Source of the DNA: Sva-07 sp963710625
GTDB lineage: Bacteria; Actinomycetota; Acidimicrobiia; Acidimicrobiales; Ilumatobacteraceae
Reading direction: 5' to 3'
Assembly (NCBI GenBank): GCA_963710625.1
Contig: CAVQBG010000022.1
Coordinates: 278,704-342,703, forward strand
Length of the DNA: 64,000 nt
Shown here: one piece after another, positions 8,594 through 18,040 of the stretch
Layout of the letters: every line of letters starts with the position of its first letter
Numbering within the stretch: the first letter of the stretch is position 1
The notes under the pieces: model-generated
Databases searched by the model: none
Seen by the model: the letters and a program-made list of their open reading frames with translations, nothing else
What the model was told of the DNA's origin: nothing
Position numbers and translations under genes: made by a program

Positions 8594-11258
8594 CGTCGAT
8601 CGGGTTCGGTGCGGCGGCGGAGCTGTCGGCGACCACGCCCCTGAACGCATGGTCGGCCGCAGCCGCCGCAGCGGCGCGGGTCGTGGGAATCGGCGACACG
8701 ATGGCGAGCTGGCGGAGGAGGTCGATCAGCTGTTTCATCGTGCGGACGAAGTCGCCTCCGGTCAGCTCCTCGTCGCCGACCACTTCGGCGAACCCCTCCC
8801 CTGCCACCCACGCGTGAGCGATCGCAGCGAACGTCGGGTCGGGAGCACGGTGCTCGGCCAGCCCCACCGAGCGTTCGGTCGCCCGCAGGTCGTCGCTGAT
8901 CGCGAGCAGCCGCCTCGCGCGTCGCCTGACCTCGTCGGAGGAGAACCAGGGTGCAGGTGGGGCGTCGGAACTCCGATGTTCGTAGACGACCATCGACACC
9001 AGTGCCGCGAGGTCGGCCGGGGTGAGCCCGTCCAGCACACCGGAGCGGACCACCTCGGTGACGAGCAGGTCGGACTCGTGGAAGGTTCTCGCGAGCATCT
9101 CGCCGGCATCGGTGAGCGCCCAGGCGGAACGATCGATGTAGTCGTACACCGTCAGGACATCGAGAACTCGGTCGAACTCGTGACCGAGCGAGAGGTTCTT
9201 GCCACTGACGCGTTGTTCGAGATCAGCGACCTCGCGTTCGATGCGATCGGCCTGCCCGGCGGCGGCGAGTTTGGAGCGGAGGTCGGGGTCGGTGGCGACC
9301 GGATGGAGATCTGCGTGCACGGAGCGTGCTCGCGGCCGTTTCGACGACGGCGCCGGGGCGAGCCTGACCTGGCGGAGCCGCCGAGCCACGTCGTTGCGGT
9401 ACTCCTTGCGGTTCGGGGCGTACGTGGCGGGCAGTTCGACGTTGCCGATCGGACGCGGCGGTTCGTCCCAGTCGTCCGCGACGGCGTGGATGCTCTTGGC
9501 CGACTTGGTGATCAGCGTCACGCGACGGCCACCTTTCCGGTGAGCGTTCGCCACCACGACCGCAGCACCCCGGTAGGTGCCCTTGCTGAGGTGGACCACG
9601 ACACCCGGACGCAGCTGGGCGAGACCGTCCTCGACGGCCTCGCGGCGGGCGTCGCGTCCCTGCGCCTGTTCGTCGAGCTCGATTGCTCGCAGCCGGCGGT
9701 ACTCCTCGAGATCACCGTGGTCGCTGCGGGCCTGGAAGCGAAGATCGTCCAACACCGACCGGCGTCGCTCGAGCCGGGCCTCGAGGCGCACGACGTCGCG
9801 GTCGGCCTGGAACTGCGCGAACGAGAGGTTGAGCAACCGATGCGCCTCGTCGCTGCTGTAGGTGCGGATCAGGTTGGCGGCCATGTTGTACGTGGGGTGG
9901 AACGCCGAACGGAGATGGAACGACGAGCTCCCGGCGAGTTCCGCGACCTCGTCGAATCGCACCCAGGGTGACCACAGCACCACCGCAGAGCCGAGGTCAT
10001 CGATGCCGCGGCGACCGGCCCGACCCGTGAGCTGGGTGTACTCCCCTGGCGTCAGGCGCTCGTGGTGCTCGCCGGTGAACTTGGTGAGTTTCTCGATGAC
10101 GACGGTTCGAGCCGGCATGTTGATTCCAACGGCGAGCGTCTCGGTGGCGAACACCACCTTGACCAGCCCTTCGAGGAAGCAGGCCTCCACGACCTCCTTC
10201 ATCGGAGGAACCATGCCGGCATGGTGGGCAGCCACCCCGCACTCGAGTTGACTGAGGAACTGGGCGTAACCGAGCACTCGGAGATCGTCGTCGTCCAGAC
10301 CGCCGAGGCGGGCGTCGACGATGGCGCGGACCGCCGCGCGCTCGTCGGCGGTCGTGAGGTGGACGCCGGCGTCGACACACGACTTGGCCGCTGCATCGCA
10401 CTGCGCTCGGCTGAAGATGAAGAACAGCGCCGGGAGCAGCTTGCGTCGTTCGAGCAGTTCGACGGTCTCGACGCGGCCCGGTGCTGCGAGTACCCGACGC
10501 CCCGAGCCCTGGCCACCGCCACGTTGCTGACGGCGGTCGTCGCGCCGTCCCCGACTCCCACGTGCGGCGGACTCGTCGAGCTGGACGGCGTCGCGGTTGA
10601 CGTGTCCGTCGACGAAGACCGGCAGCATCCGCAGGCGGTCGTTGGTCTTGTCCGCCACGAGGTACTCGTTGTCGAGTCGGACCGGTCGGCGACGTTCCAC
10701 GACCGACGCGGTGGGACCGCGCACCGTCGTGATCCACTCCGAGAGCTCGTCGACGTTGCTCACCGTCGCCGAGAGGCAGACGAGGCGCACATGCGGCGGC
10801 AGATGGATCATCACCTCCTCCCACACCGGCCCTCGATAGGAGTCCTGGAGGAAGTGGACCTCGTCGAGCACGACGAGCCCGAGATCGTGGAGGAGGCGAG
10901 AGCGGCCGTAGATCATGTTGCGCAGCACCTCGGTGGTCATCACCACGATCGGTGCATCGCCGTTGATCGAATTGTCCCCGGTGAGCAGGCCGACCTCCTC
11001 GTCGCCATACCTCGCGACGAGGTCTCGATACTTCTGATTCGACAGAGCCTTGACCGGTGCGGTGTAGAACGCCCGGCGCCGGGCACTCCGGGCGATCTCG
11101 ATGCCGTACTCCGCCACGACCGTCTTGCCGCTGCCGGTCGGGACGGCGACGACCACATGGTCGCCACGGTCGAGCGCATCGAATGCCTCGACCTGGAATC
11201 GGTCGAGCGGAAAGGAGTACCGGGCGACGAACTGGGCCCGGAGGTCGGCGGGGGTCAC
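8574..11258 (-). CDS. helY: Ski2/Mtr4-like DExH RNA helicase HelY
   Basis: An 894-residue superfamily 2 helicase. Walker A is AVPTGSGKTVVAEYG (about 35-50), the DExH box is VLDEVHFLQDSYRG, motif III is LSATVSN, and motifs V/VI are FATETLAVGINMPA and QLTGRAGRRGID. A Gly/Arg-rich insertion (RGSRGRRDDRRQQRGG) lies between the RecA domains. The C-terminal beta-rich and helical (DSHCT-like) domains complete the fold. It is the counterpart of mycobacterial HelY, also found beside tatC. The GTG start overlaps the tatC stop (GTGA). Confidence 0.93.
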   Translation of the reverse strand: MTPADLRAQFVARYSFPLDRFQVEAFDALDRGDHVVVAVPTGSGKTVVAEYGIEIARSARRRAFYTAPVKALSNQKYRDLVARYGDEEVGLLTGDNSINGDAPIVVMTTEVLRNMIYGRSRLLHDLGLVVLDEVHFLQDSYRGPVWEEVMIHLPPHVRLVCLSATVSNVDELSEWITTVRGPTASVVERRRPVRLDNEYLVADKTNDRLRMLPVFVDGHVNRDAVQLDESAARGSRGRRDDRRQQRGGGQGSGRRVLAAPGRVETVELLERRKLLPALFFIFSRAQCDAAAKSCVDAGVHLTTADERAAVRAIVDARLGGLDDDDLRVLGYAQFLSQLECGVAAHHAGMVPPMKEVVEACFLEGLVKVVFATETLAVGINMPARTVVIEKLTKFTGEHHERLTPGEYTQLTGRAGRRGIDDLGSAVVLWSPWVRFDEVAELAGSSSFHLRSAFHPTYNMAANLIRTYSSDEAHRLLNLSFAQFQADRDVVRLEARLERRRSVLDDLRFQARSDHGDLEEYRRLRAIELDEQAQGRDARREAVEDGLAQLRPGVVVHLSKGTYRGAAVVVANAHRKGGRRVTLITKSAKSIHAVADDWDEPPRPIGNVELPATYAPNRKEYRNDVARRLRQVRLAPAPSSKRPRARSVHADLHPVATDPDLRSKLAAAGQADRIEREVADLEQRVSGKNLSLGHEFDRVLDVLTVYDYIDRSAWALTDAGEMLARTFHESDLLVTEVVRSGVLDGLTPADLAALVSMVVYEHRSSDAPPAPWFSSDEVRRRARRLLAISDDLRATERSVGLAEHRAPDPTFAAIAHAWVAGEGFAEVVGDEELTGGDFVRTMKQLIDLLRQLAIVSPIPTTRAAAAAAADHAFRGVVADSSAAAPNPIDDADPQG

Positions 11259-12031
11259 TCCTCGGCCGGTCGGCGACGAACGACCAGCCAGCCGATCAGC
11301 ACCGCCACGAAGTACAGGATCATCATCGGGATCCCGAGCATCGCCATCGTGATCGGATCGCCCGACGGGGTGATCACTGCGGCGATCACGGCGATTCCGA
11401 CGAGCGCGAAGCGCCAGCTCTTGAGGAGCCGTCGCGGGCTGACGGCGCCGACGAGTTGCAGCCCGACCAGGAAGACCGGAAGCAGGAATCCGATGCCGAA
11501 CGCGAAGATCATCAACCCGATCAGGCTGACGTAGCTGCTGACCGAGTAGAGCTGGTTGACGTCCGAGCCCGACCAGGAGATCAGGAATTCGAGCGCCTGC
11601 GAGACCGTGGTGTAGGCGAGCACACCACCGGCGCTGAACAGCACGATCGAGGACAACACGAACGGGATCGCGTAGCGCTTCTCCTTCGCGTTGAGCGCCG
11701 GCACCGTGAACCGCCAGACCTGCCACAAGATCACCGGTAGGGCGACGATGATGCCGCCGTACATGCCCACACGAATGCGCGTCGACAGGCCTTCTGTCGG
11801 GGTGAACGCGTTGAGCGCCGGGTCGCAGAAGTCCTCCGGCTTGCTCCGGCACAGCTCGGCGTAGGGCTCGATCAGGAAGTCCAGAACCTGGTTGTAGAAC
11901 GCGATGATCAGGACCATCCCGATCGCAATGGCCAGCGCGCTGCGGATGATCCTCACGCGCAGCTCAGCGAGGTGCTCGGTGAGCGTCATCGTGTCGTCGG
12001 GCGACGCGGCGATGTCCTCGTCGGCGCTCAT
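11255..12031 (-). CDS. tatC: twin-arginine translocase subunit TatC
   Basis: A 258-residue inner-membrane protein with six predicted membrane segments. MTLTEHLAELRVRIIRS near the N-terminus is the TatC signature that, with the first cytoplasmic loop, recognises RR signal peptides. A longer periplasmic loop with two cysteines (AELCRSKPEDFCDPALN) follows the first helix, as in other actinobacterial TatC proteins. Its ATG overlaps the tatA stop by four bases. The sulfite-oxidase-like protein at 47583-49142 carries an RR motif and is a plausible client. Confidence 0.95.
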   Translation of the reverse strand: MSADEDIAASPDDTMTLTEHLAELRVRIIRSALAIAIGMVLIIAFYNQVLDFLIEPYAELCRSKPEDFCDPALNAFTPTEGLSTRIRVGMYGGIIVALPVILWQVWRFTVPALNAKEKRYAIPFVLSSIVLFSAGGVLAYTTVSQALEFLISWSGSDVNQLYSVSSYVSLIGLMIFAFGIGFLLPVFLVGLQLVGAVSPRRLLKSWRFALVGIAVIAAVITPSGDPITMAMLGIPMMILYFVAVLIGWLVVRRRPAEE

Positions 12032-12489
12032 TGTCTGGTGGCCGTCTCGTCGTGATCCGCGTGGCCGTTCGTCGACGGCGCTTCAGCGGTTCGTGGCCCG
12101 GGCGTGATCGGAGGAGGCGGCGGTGGAGATGCCGCGACCGGAGGGGACGAGGCGGCCAGCGGTGGTGTCGGTGGAGCGAACCCGTCGCCGGGGGCCTCGG
12201 CAGCGATCGCCGCATCCGCGTCGGCACGCAACCGCTGCTCGGCTTCGGCCTCGGCGATCAACCGGTTGGGGTCGGCGGCGTCGCGAACCATCTGGGCGGT
12301 GTCGCGCATTTCCCGCATCGGCTCGTCGAACGCCGACTTGATCTCCGACTGGAAGCCGCTGCCCATCTTCTTGAGTTCGTTGTAGGTCTGCATGAAACGA
12401 CGAACGGCGTCGGGCAGACGCTCGGGCCCGAGCACGACGAGCGCGATCAGCAGGATCACGATGATCTCGCTGCCCTGCAGATTGAACAC
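12028..12489 (-). CDS. twin-arginine translocase subunit TatA/TatB
   Basis: A 153-residue protein with one N-terminal membrane helix (GSEIIVILLIALVVLGPERLP). The residues FNLQGSEI-.-.-.-L-.-ALVVLGPERLPDA are the TatA/TatB hallmark; the E in GSE and the GPERLP stretch favour TatB. An amphipathic helix (DAVRRFMQTYNELKKMGSGF) and a long Pro/Ala-rich tail follow. GTG 12489 starts directly at the helix. It forms an operon with tatC and helY. Confidence 0.9.
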   Translation of the reverse strand: MFNLQGSEIIVILLIALVVLGPERLPDAVRRFMQTYNELKKMGSGFQSEIKSAFDEPMREMRDTAQMVRDAADPNRLIAEAEAEQRLRADADAAIAAEAPGDGFAPPTPPLAASSPPVAASPPPPPPITPGPRTAEAPSTNGHADHDETATRQ

Positions 12490-12524
12490 GGGGGGAGTCT
12501 ACGGGCCTGCCATCATGTCTCGGA

Positions 12525-13265
12525 GTGCAGCAACGTCTCCCCTCCCTGCTCGACCCACCGATCTCCTTCGCGCACCGCGGCGCACGTGCGCACGCCCCGG
12601 AGAACACGATCGAAGCCTTCCAGCTGGCGCTCAAGCTCGGCGCCTCCGGCCTGGAGAGCGATGTGTGGCTCACGTCCGACGGCGTGGCCGTGCTCGATCA
12701 CGACGGTGTCGTCAAGCGCGGTCTCCGCAAGCGACCCATCGGCGAGTTCCGACGCGATGAGTTGCCACCGCACATCCCGACGCTCACCGAGCTCCTCGAG
12801 GAACTCGGCACCGACTACTCGCTTTCGCTCGACCTCAAGGATCCCGAGTCGGCGGGCACGATCGTCGACGCAGTGTCGGCGATCGACCGTTCGATGCTCG
12901 ACCGGGTGTGGTTGTGCGAGCCGAGCCTGAACCGGGTGCTCGAGCTGCGCGAGCGCTTCGACGAAGGCGGGCGGATCCCCGTGCGTCTGCTCCAGACCAC
13001 CCGACTCGACCGCATCAAGGGGACTCCCGAGCGGCGTGCCGAATACCTCTCACGGCACGGTGTCGACGGGATCAATCTCCACCGCACCGACTGGAACGGC
13101 GGACTCGTCGCACTGTTCCATCGGTTCGGTCTCGTGGCGTTCAGCTGGGACCTCCAGTACGAACACGACCTCCGTCCCGCACTGCGGATGGGTGTCGACG
13201 CGGTCTACAGCGATCACGTCGACGTGATGATCGACGCCGTCAACGCCGAGATCGGGACGATCTGA
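12525..13265 (+). CDS. glycerophosphodiester phosphodiesterase
   Basis: A 246-residue TIM-barrel enzyme that should split glycerophosphodiesters into glycerol 3-phosphate and an alcohol. The catalytic signature is FAHRGARAHAPENTIEAF (HRG plus PENT), with ESDVWLTSDGVAVLDHD supplying the second half of the active site. There is no signal peptide, so it is cytoplasmic. The GTG at 12525 is used because the in-frame coding pattern begins there; a nearby ATG at 12515 is in another frame. It is convergent with lepB. Confidence 0.9.
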   Translation: MQQRLPSLLDPPISFAHRGARAHAPENTIEAFQLALKLGASGLESDVWLTSDGVAVLDHDGVVKRGLRKRPIGEFRRDELPPHIPTLTELLEELGTDYSLSLDLKDPESAGTIVDAVSAIDRSMLDRVWLCEPSLNRVLELRERFDEGGRIPVRLLQTTRLDRIKGTPERRAEYLSRHGVDGINLHRTDWNGGLVALFHRFGLVAFSWDLQYEHDLRPALRMGVDAVYSDHVDVMIDAVNAEIGTI

Positions 13266-13293
13266 GAGCGACCGTTCCCGCAGATGCAGGAAC

Positions 13294-13322
13294 CCTCAGA
13301 GCCACTGCCAGTGGCTCTGAGG
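13294..13322. terminator. perfect 14-bp inverted repeat at the glpQ-like/lepB convergence
   Basis: Arms cctcagagccactg (13294-13307) and cagtggctctgagg (13309-13322) pair perfectly around a single base. The repeat covers the lepB stop codon and lies 29 bases after the phosphodiesterase stop, where a bidirectional terminator is expected. It has no long T run, and the one-base centre would force a small loop by melting the top pairs. Confidence 0.55.
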
Positions 13323-13907
13323 CCAGAAGACGACGAAGGCCCGACCGACGAGGTCGTCCTCGTCGATGGGACCGATCACGCGCGAGTCCTGCGAGCCACC
13401 GCGGTTGTCACCCATGACGAACACATGGTTCTCCGGCACCGGTCCGTTGAGCGAGTAGTCGCCACCGCAGTCGGTCGGGGTCACCACTTCGGGATCGAGG
13501 TACGGCTCGTTGAGCACGCGACCGTCGATGAGCACCGTGCAGTTGCGGACCTCGACGGTCTCGCCGGGAAGACCGATCACGCGCTTGATCAGGTCGCGCT
13601 CGGACGCCCCGGTGATCTGGTGCAACACGACGACATCACCCCGGTTCGGGTCGTGGAGCCGATACGAGAGCTTGTTGACGAACACGCGGTCGCCGGTTTC
13701 GAGCGTCGAATACATCGACTCGCCTTCGACGACGAAGTGAGCGAGCACGAACGTCCGCACGACGAACGCAACGAGGAGCGCGACGGCGATGACGATGACC
13801 CAGTCGACGAAGGCGCGCGCACTCGCGGGCAGCGCCGACTTGTCGACGTCCGGTAGTGGGGCGTCCGGCTCGTCGGCGGGGCGGGGAAGGGTCGACTCCG
13901 ATGTCAC
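13296..13907 (-). CDS. lepB: signal peptidase I
   Basis: A 203-residue type I signal peptidase. One N-terminal membrane anchor (about 33-55) precedes the catalytic Ser64 in EGESMYSTL and the general base Lys108 in DLIKRVIGLPGE. Box E reads VFVMGDNRGGSQDSR. It removes signal peptides from exported pre-proteins on the outer face of the membrane. A GTG at 13907 is the start. The last codons lie inside a 29-base palindrome. It is separate from pafA downstream in the window. Confidence 0.95.
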   Translation of the reverse strand: MTSESTLPRPADEPDAPLPDVDKSALPASARAFVDWVIVIAVALLVAFVVRTFVLAHFVVEGESMYSTLETGDRVFVNKLSYRLHDPNRGDVVVLHQITGASERDLIKRVIGLPGETVEVRNCTVLIDGRVLNEPYLDPEVVTPTDCGGDYSLNGPVPENHVFVMGDNRGGSQDSRVIGPIDEDDLVGRAFVVFWPQSHWQWL

Positions 13908-13964
13908 GAGGACCCCACGGTAACCGCAACCGAGCCCGCCACACCGACAGCGTGGGCAAGTGTT

Positions 13965-15323
13965 TCAGAGCGATTCGATCAGCCGCTCGACGCGTTCGTC
14001 GCGACTCTTGAACGGGTCCTTGCAGAGGACGGTGCGCTGCGCCTGGTCGTTGAGCTTCAGGTGCACCCAGTCGACCGTGTAGTCCCGCTTGCGCTCCTTC
14101 GCCCGCTTGACGAAATCGCCTCGCAGCCGTGCGCGTGTGGTCTGCGGCGGCACGTCGACGGCCTGCGCGATGTCGTCGTCCGTGCAGATCCGTTCGATCA
14201 GCCCACGGTCCTGGAGCTTGTAGAAGGGGCTTCGCGCCCGGGACACGTCGTGGTACTGGAGATCGAGCAACTGCACCCGGGGATGCCCGAACGGCAGGTC
14301 GTGACGCTCACGGAACGCTTCGAGGAGCTTGTACTTGATGACCCAGTCGACCTCGCGGTCGAGCAGCAGCGGATCCTTCTCGATCGTGGTGATGCAGTGT
14401 TCCCACATCTCCAACGCCCGCTGTTCCAATGGGGGGAAACCCTGCGAGTCCGCGTAGCGCAACGCTCGGTCGAGGTACTCGCGTTGGATGTCGAGCGCCG
14501 ACACCTCCCGGCCGTTGGCGAGGCGGACGGTGCGCCGGCAGGTGATGTCGTGGCTGATCTCCCGAATCGCCCGGATCGGGTTCTCGAGCGTCATGTCGCG
14601 GAGCACCACGTTGGGATCCTCGAGCATTCGCAGCATGCACGCCGCCGCGCCGACCTTGACGAACCCGGTGTACTCGCTCATGTTCGAGTCGCCGACGATG
14701 ACGTGCAACCGCCGATACTTCTCGGCGTCGGCGTGGGGCTCGTCGCGGGTGTTGATGATCGGACGACTCCGTGTGGTCGCCGACGACACGCCCTCCCAGA
14801 TGTGCTCGGCGCGCTGTGCGATCGAGTAGGTCGCTCCCCTGGCGGTCTGCAACACCTTGCCGGCCCCGGTGTAGATCTGGCGTGACACCAGGAACGGAAT
14901 CAACACCTCGGCGTAATGACCGAGGTCGTCGTCGCGGCTCGTGAGGTAGTTCTCGTGGCAGCCGTAGGAGTTGCCGGCGGAGTCGGTGTTGTTCTTGAAC
15001 AGGTAGATCGTTCCGCGGATCGATTCCTCTGCCAGTCGCTGCTCGGCCGACTCGACCAGCTGTTCGAGGATGCGTTCACCCGCCTTGTCGTGCACGATCA
15101 GTTCGTACAGCGAGTCGCACTCGGGAGTCGCGTACTCCGGGTGCGAACCGACATCGAGGTACAGACGGGCGCCGTTCTGGAGGAACACGTTCGAGCTGCG
15201 CCCCCACGAGACGACCCGACGAAACAGATAGCGGGCGACTTCGTCGGGGCTGAGGCGACGCTGCCCCCGCAGGGTGCACGTCACGCCGTACTCGTTCTCG
15301 AGTCCGTAGATGCGTCGCTCCAT
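13965..15323 (-). CDS. pafA: Pup-protein ligase PafA
   Basis: A 452-residue carboxylate-amine ligase that attaches the C-terminal glutamate of Pup to substrate lysines using ATP. The N-terminus MERRIYGLENEYGVTC carries the metal/ATP glutamate. HPEYATPECDS, NNTDSAGNSYGCHENYL and NTRDEPHADAEKYRRLHV follow the glutamine-synthetase-like fold shared with Dop. Unlike Dop it lacks the long insertion after the first strand. ATG 15323 gives the canonical start and exactly the usual PafA length. It is separated from prcA by the pxp operon, which is not typical. Confidence 0.95.
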   Translation of the reverse strand: MERRIYGLENEYGVTCTLRGQRRLSPDEVARYLFRRVVSWGRSSNVFLQNGARLYLDVGSHPEYATPECDSLYELIVHDKAGERILEQLVESAEQRLAEESIRGTIYLFKNNTDSAGNSYGCHENYLTSRDDDLGHYAEVLIPFLVSRQIYTGAGKVLQTARGATYSIAQRAEHIWEGVSSATTRSRPIINTRDEPHADAEKYRRLHVIVGDSNMSEYTGFVKVGAAACMLRMLEDPNVVLRDMTLENPIRAIREISHDITCRRTVRLANGREVSALDIQREYLDRALRYADSQGFPPLEQRALEMWEHCITTIEKDPLLLDREVDWVIKYKLLEAFRERHDLPFGHPRVQLLDLQYHDVSRARSPFYKLQDRGLIERICTDDDIAQAVDVPPQTTRARLRGDFVKRAKERKRDYTVDWVHLKLNDQAQRTVLCKDPFKSRDERVERLIESL

Positions 15324-15406
15324 CAACGGCAACCTAGTCAGCTCCCCGTCGGGGTGCTCGGTCAAGACACGGTGAGCGGGCCTGCGCCATGCGCTCGAGG
15401 GTCGGT

Positions 15407-16228
15407 TCAGGCGCGACGGAACTGCACCAGCGAGCCCGGCCGTGTCTGGACGACGTCGGCGAGGTCGGCGGGCTCGACGACCGCGATCACCGGATAGCCG
15501 CCCGTCGTCGGATGGTTCGCGAGCATCACGATCGGCTCACCGGCCGGGGTGATCTGGACGGCGCCGGGCGTCAAGCCGATGCTCTGCATCTGGGGCTGCG
15601 ACCGCGTGCTGCGGTCGAACTCGCCCGCTTCGAGTCGCACGCCCACGCGGCTGAGTTCACTGGTGATCCGCCACGATCGACGGATCAGCGACTGGGTGCC
15701 TCCGATGAACCAGTCGTGTTGCGGCCCGTCCCAGATCCGCACTCGCGTTCCGGCGGAACCACGCGTCGGTGCATGGTCGACGGCGAGGGCCGTTTCCGGA
15801 TCCGGTCCGACGGAAACGAGCGAGTCGACCTCGAGCGCTGCCGGCCCGACGCCCCCGAGCGTGTCCTGGCTGCGGGATCCGAGTACCGGGTCGACGTCGA
15901 TCCCGCCCCGGACAGCGAGATAGGCCCAGACGGAGCCGGGAGGCACGTCGACGCGTATCCGGGATCCGGCTGCGACGGTGTGGCGGCTGGCGTCGGTACT
16001 GCTGGCCACCACGAGCGGTCGCAACGCCTCGAGGATCAGCGCCCCCATCGTCTCGATCGTCGCCGCGTCGGGCAGGTTGCCCACGAGTCGATTCATCAGG
16101 TCGTGGGTTCGTCGATCGACGGCACCGGCCGTCGGCACGCCGAGATGGGCCAGTCCCCTGCGTCCTCGGTCCTGCACCGTGGTCGCGAAGCCGACCTGGA
16201 CGACGCGCAGCGCTGGGGGCGCCGTCAC
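15407..16228 (-). CDS. pxpC: 5-oxoprolinase subunit PxpC (biotin-dependent carboxylase-like)
   Basis: A 273-residue protein of the KipA/PxpC family, the C subunit of the prokaryotic 5-oxoprolinase that opens pyroglutamate to glutamate with ATP. Family features are TTVQDRGRRGLAHLGVPTAGAVD near the N-terminus and ANHPTTGGYPVIAVV near the end. The GTG start overlaps the pxpB stop by four bases (GTGA), so the two subunits are coupled. Confidence 0.92.
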   Translation of the reverse strand: MTAPPALRVVQVGFATTVQDRGRRGLAHLGVPTAGAVDRRTHDLMNRLVGNLPDAATIETMGALILEALRPLVVASSTDASRHTVAAGSRIRVDVPPGSVWAYLAVRGGIDVDPVLGSRSQDTLGGVGPAALEVDSLVSVGPDPETALAVDHAPTRGSAGTRVRIWDGPQHDWFIGGTQSLIRRSWRITSELSRVGVRLEAGEFDRSTRSQPQMQSIGLTPGAVQITPAGEPIVMLANHPTTGGYPVIAVVEPADLADVVQTRPGSLVQFRRA

Positions 16229-16827
16229 GCTGCCACCCGGCGGAATCGGACGGGCTGACCAGGGTGCAGCAGCGCTGGTGGGGTGCGCTCGGCATCCCAG
16301 AGGACGGCGCTCGTGTGTCCGATCAGGTACCACCCGCCAGGTGACGCCGACGGGTAGACGCAGGTGTAGCCCGCGGCAATGCCGATCGAGCCCGTCGGCA
16401 CCGAGGTGCGCGGGGTGGCCCGGCGAGGCACGTGCAGACGCCCGTCGACGCCACGCAGGTAGCCGAAGCCGGGGCTGAACCCGCAGAAGGCGACCTCGTA
16501 GCTGCCGGTGGCATGGAGGCGCACGACATCGTCGACCGAGACCTGAGCGGCGTACGCGAGCTCGCCGAGGTCGGGGCCGTCGTACACGACGTCGATCGTC
16601 AGCGCAGGCTCTGTCGCCGTCGATCGCTCGGCCGCCACGACCAGATCGAGGATTTCGCCGACCGCATCGTGGCGATCGTTGGCGCACCGGACGACCACGG
16701 TCGACTCCGTCGGCACGATCTCCTCGACGCCCGGCACCTCCATCGCTCGGAGCGTGTCAGCCCAGGCAGCGGGCGCCGACACCTGATCGACCAGCCACGC
16801 CAGCGGTCCGTACGGTCGTCGTTGCAT
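16225..16827 (-). CDS. pxpB: 5-oxoprolinase subunit PxpB (KipI family)
   Basis: A 200-residue protein of the allophanate hydrolase subunit 1 / KipI family. FCGFSPGFGYLRGVDGRLHVPRR and GSIGIAAGYTCVYPSASPGGWYLIGH are the conserved core. It forms the B subunit of 5-oxoprolinase with PxpC, with which it overlaps. Its start lies five bases after the stop of the amidohydrolase gene, so it is in the same transcript. Confidence 0.92.
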   Translation of the reverse strand: MQRRPYGPLAWLVDQVSAPAAWADTLRAMEVPGVEEIVPTESTVVVRCANDRHDAVGEILDLVVAAERSTATEPALTIDVVYDGPDLGELAYAAQVSVDDVVRLHATGSYEVAFCGFSPGFGYLRGVDGRLHVPRRATPRTSVPTGSIGIAAGYTCVYPSASPGGWYLIGHTSAVLWDAERTPPALLHPGQPVRFRRVAA

Positions 16828-16831
16828 CGAG

Positions 16832-18013
16832 TCAGTGCACGCGGGCGGCGGGAAAGATGCGAAGGAAGTTCTCGGCGTAGAACTGGTCGCGGACGCTGTC
16901 GGCGCGCTGGCCGAGCGAGCCCTCGAACCGACCGATCGGATCCTTGCCGCCCTCGACGTGGGGATAGTCGCTGGAGAACAGATACAGCTCCGGCGCCGAC
17001 TGGTCGATGAATGCACCCACGTCCTCGAACACGTACGGCGTGAAGGCCATCTGTGTCCGGAGCATCTCCGAGGGCGTGCGTTCGAGTTCGGCGAGGTACT
17101 GGTCGACCCTGCTCCACGACCGCACCACCCAGTCGAGGCGTGTCAGCATCGACGGCACCCATCCAGCGCCGAGCTCGACGCAGGCACCACGAAGTGACGG
17201 GTACTTCTCGAACACACCGTCCATCACCATCACCGAGATGAAGGTCTCGGGCCCCTGGTGAAGGACCGCCATGTCCTTGCTGCGCACGTTCTCGCCGCCA
17301 CCCATCCAATCGCGTGCGGGCGCCCGCCCGGTGTTGGCCCAGCGCGGATCGAGCTGCAACGGCGATCCGCCGACATGGAGCACGAACGGGGTGCCCGAAT
17401 CGGCGAGGCACTCCCAGAACGGGGCCAGGTCGACATGACCGGGCGACCGCTCACCTGCCGGATGATGGGGCACCCAGATCGCCTCCAGCCCGGCATCGAG
17501 CGCGAACTCGACCTCGTCGAGCGCCAGTTGGGGGTCGTCGAGCGGAACGATCCCCACACCCATCAGTCGGCCGTCGTCGGCACAGAACTCACTCATCGCC
17601 CGGTTGTGGGCTCGAGCGGCGCCGTAGCGGACATCGGCGGACAGCTTCCGACTTGGTGAGAACGGCATCGCCACACTGTGCGTCGCGAAGACCAGCTGCT
17701 TGCGGAAGCCGAGCATGTCGAGGGCGACCGAGCGGTCGTGCCGGTCGAAGGCACCGAGCGCCTGGATCTCCTTCGACCGTGCGATCAGCTGATCGCCGAG
17801 CGCGATCTGTGCATCGACGTGCTCATCGGCGTGGCGCCCTCCGTTCGCCACGATGTCGGCGACCTCCTCGTCGGTGACGAGCGACGCGGCGTAACTGACC
17901 TGCGGAATCCGGTCGCGCACCGCGGGATCGGCGTAGTCGCGCAGGAAGTCGGGCAGCTCCATGATGTGGCTGTCGGCGTCGTAGAACGCTCGGTGTGAAG
18001 GTGCGTAGGTCAT
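16832..18013 (-). CDS. amidohydrolase (amidohydrolase_2 family)
   Basis: A 393-residue TIM-barrel metal hydrolase/decarboxylase. YDADSHIMELPDFLRDYADP provides the N-terminal D-x-H metal motif, FVLHVGG the barrel histidine, and LFSSDYPHVEGGKDP the C-terminal aspartate signature of the ACMSD-like group. It is embedded between pxpA and pxpB, so it may act on a related lactam or amide, but the substrate is not visible from sequence. It is 27 bases from pxpA and 5 from pxpB. Confidence 0.82.
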   Translation of the reverse strand: MTYAPSHRAFYDADSHIMELPDFLRDYADPAVRDRIPQVSYAASLVTDEEVADIVANGGRHADEHVDAQIALGDQLIARSKEIQALGAFDRHDRSVALDMLGFRKQLVFATHSVAMPFSPSRKLSADVRYGAARAHNRAMSEFCADDGRLMGVGIVPLDDPQLALDEVEFALDAGLEAIWVPHHPAGERSPGHVDLAPFWECLADSGTPFVLHVGGSPLQLDPRWANTGRAPARDWMGGGENVRSKDMAVLHQGPETFISVMVMDGVFEKYPSLRGACVELGAGWVPSMLTRLDWVVRSWSRVDQYLAELERTPSEMLRTQMAFTPYVFEDVGAFIDQSAPELYLFSSDYPHVEGGKDPIGRFEGSLGQRADSVRDQFYAENFLRIFPAARVH

Positions 18014-18040
18014 GCGTGGCCTCGTTCTGCGCCTGAGCGC

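Noticed and set aside
8436..11534. Long plus-strand frames opposite helY and tatC
   Set aside because: They are antisense to strongly conserved genes, lack family features and have no ribosome sites.
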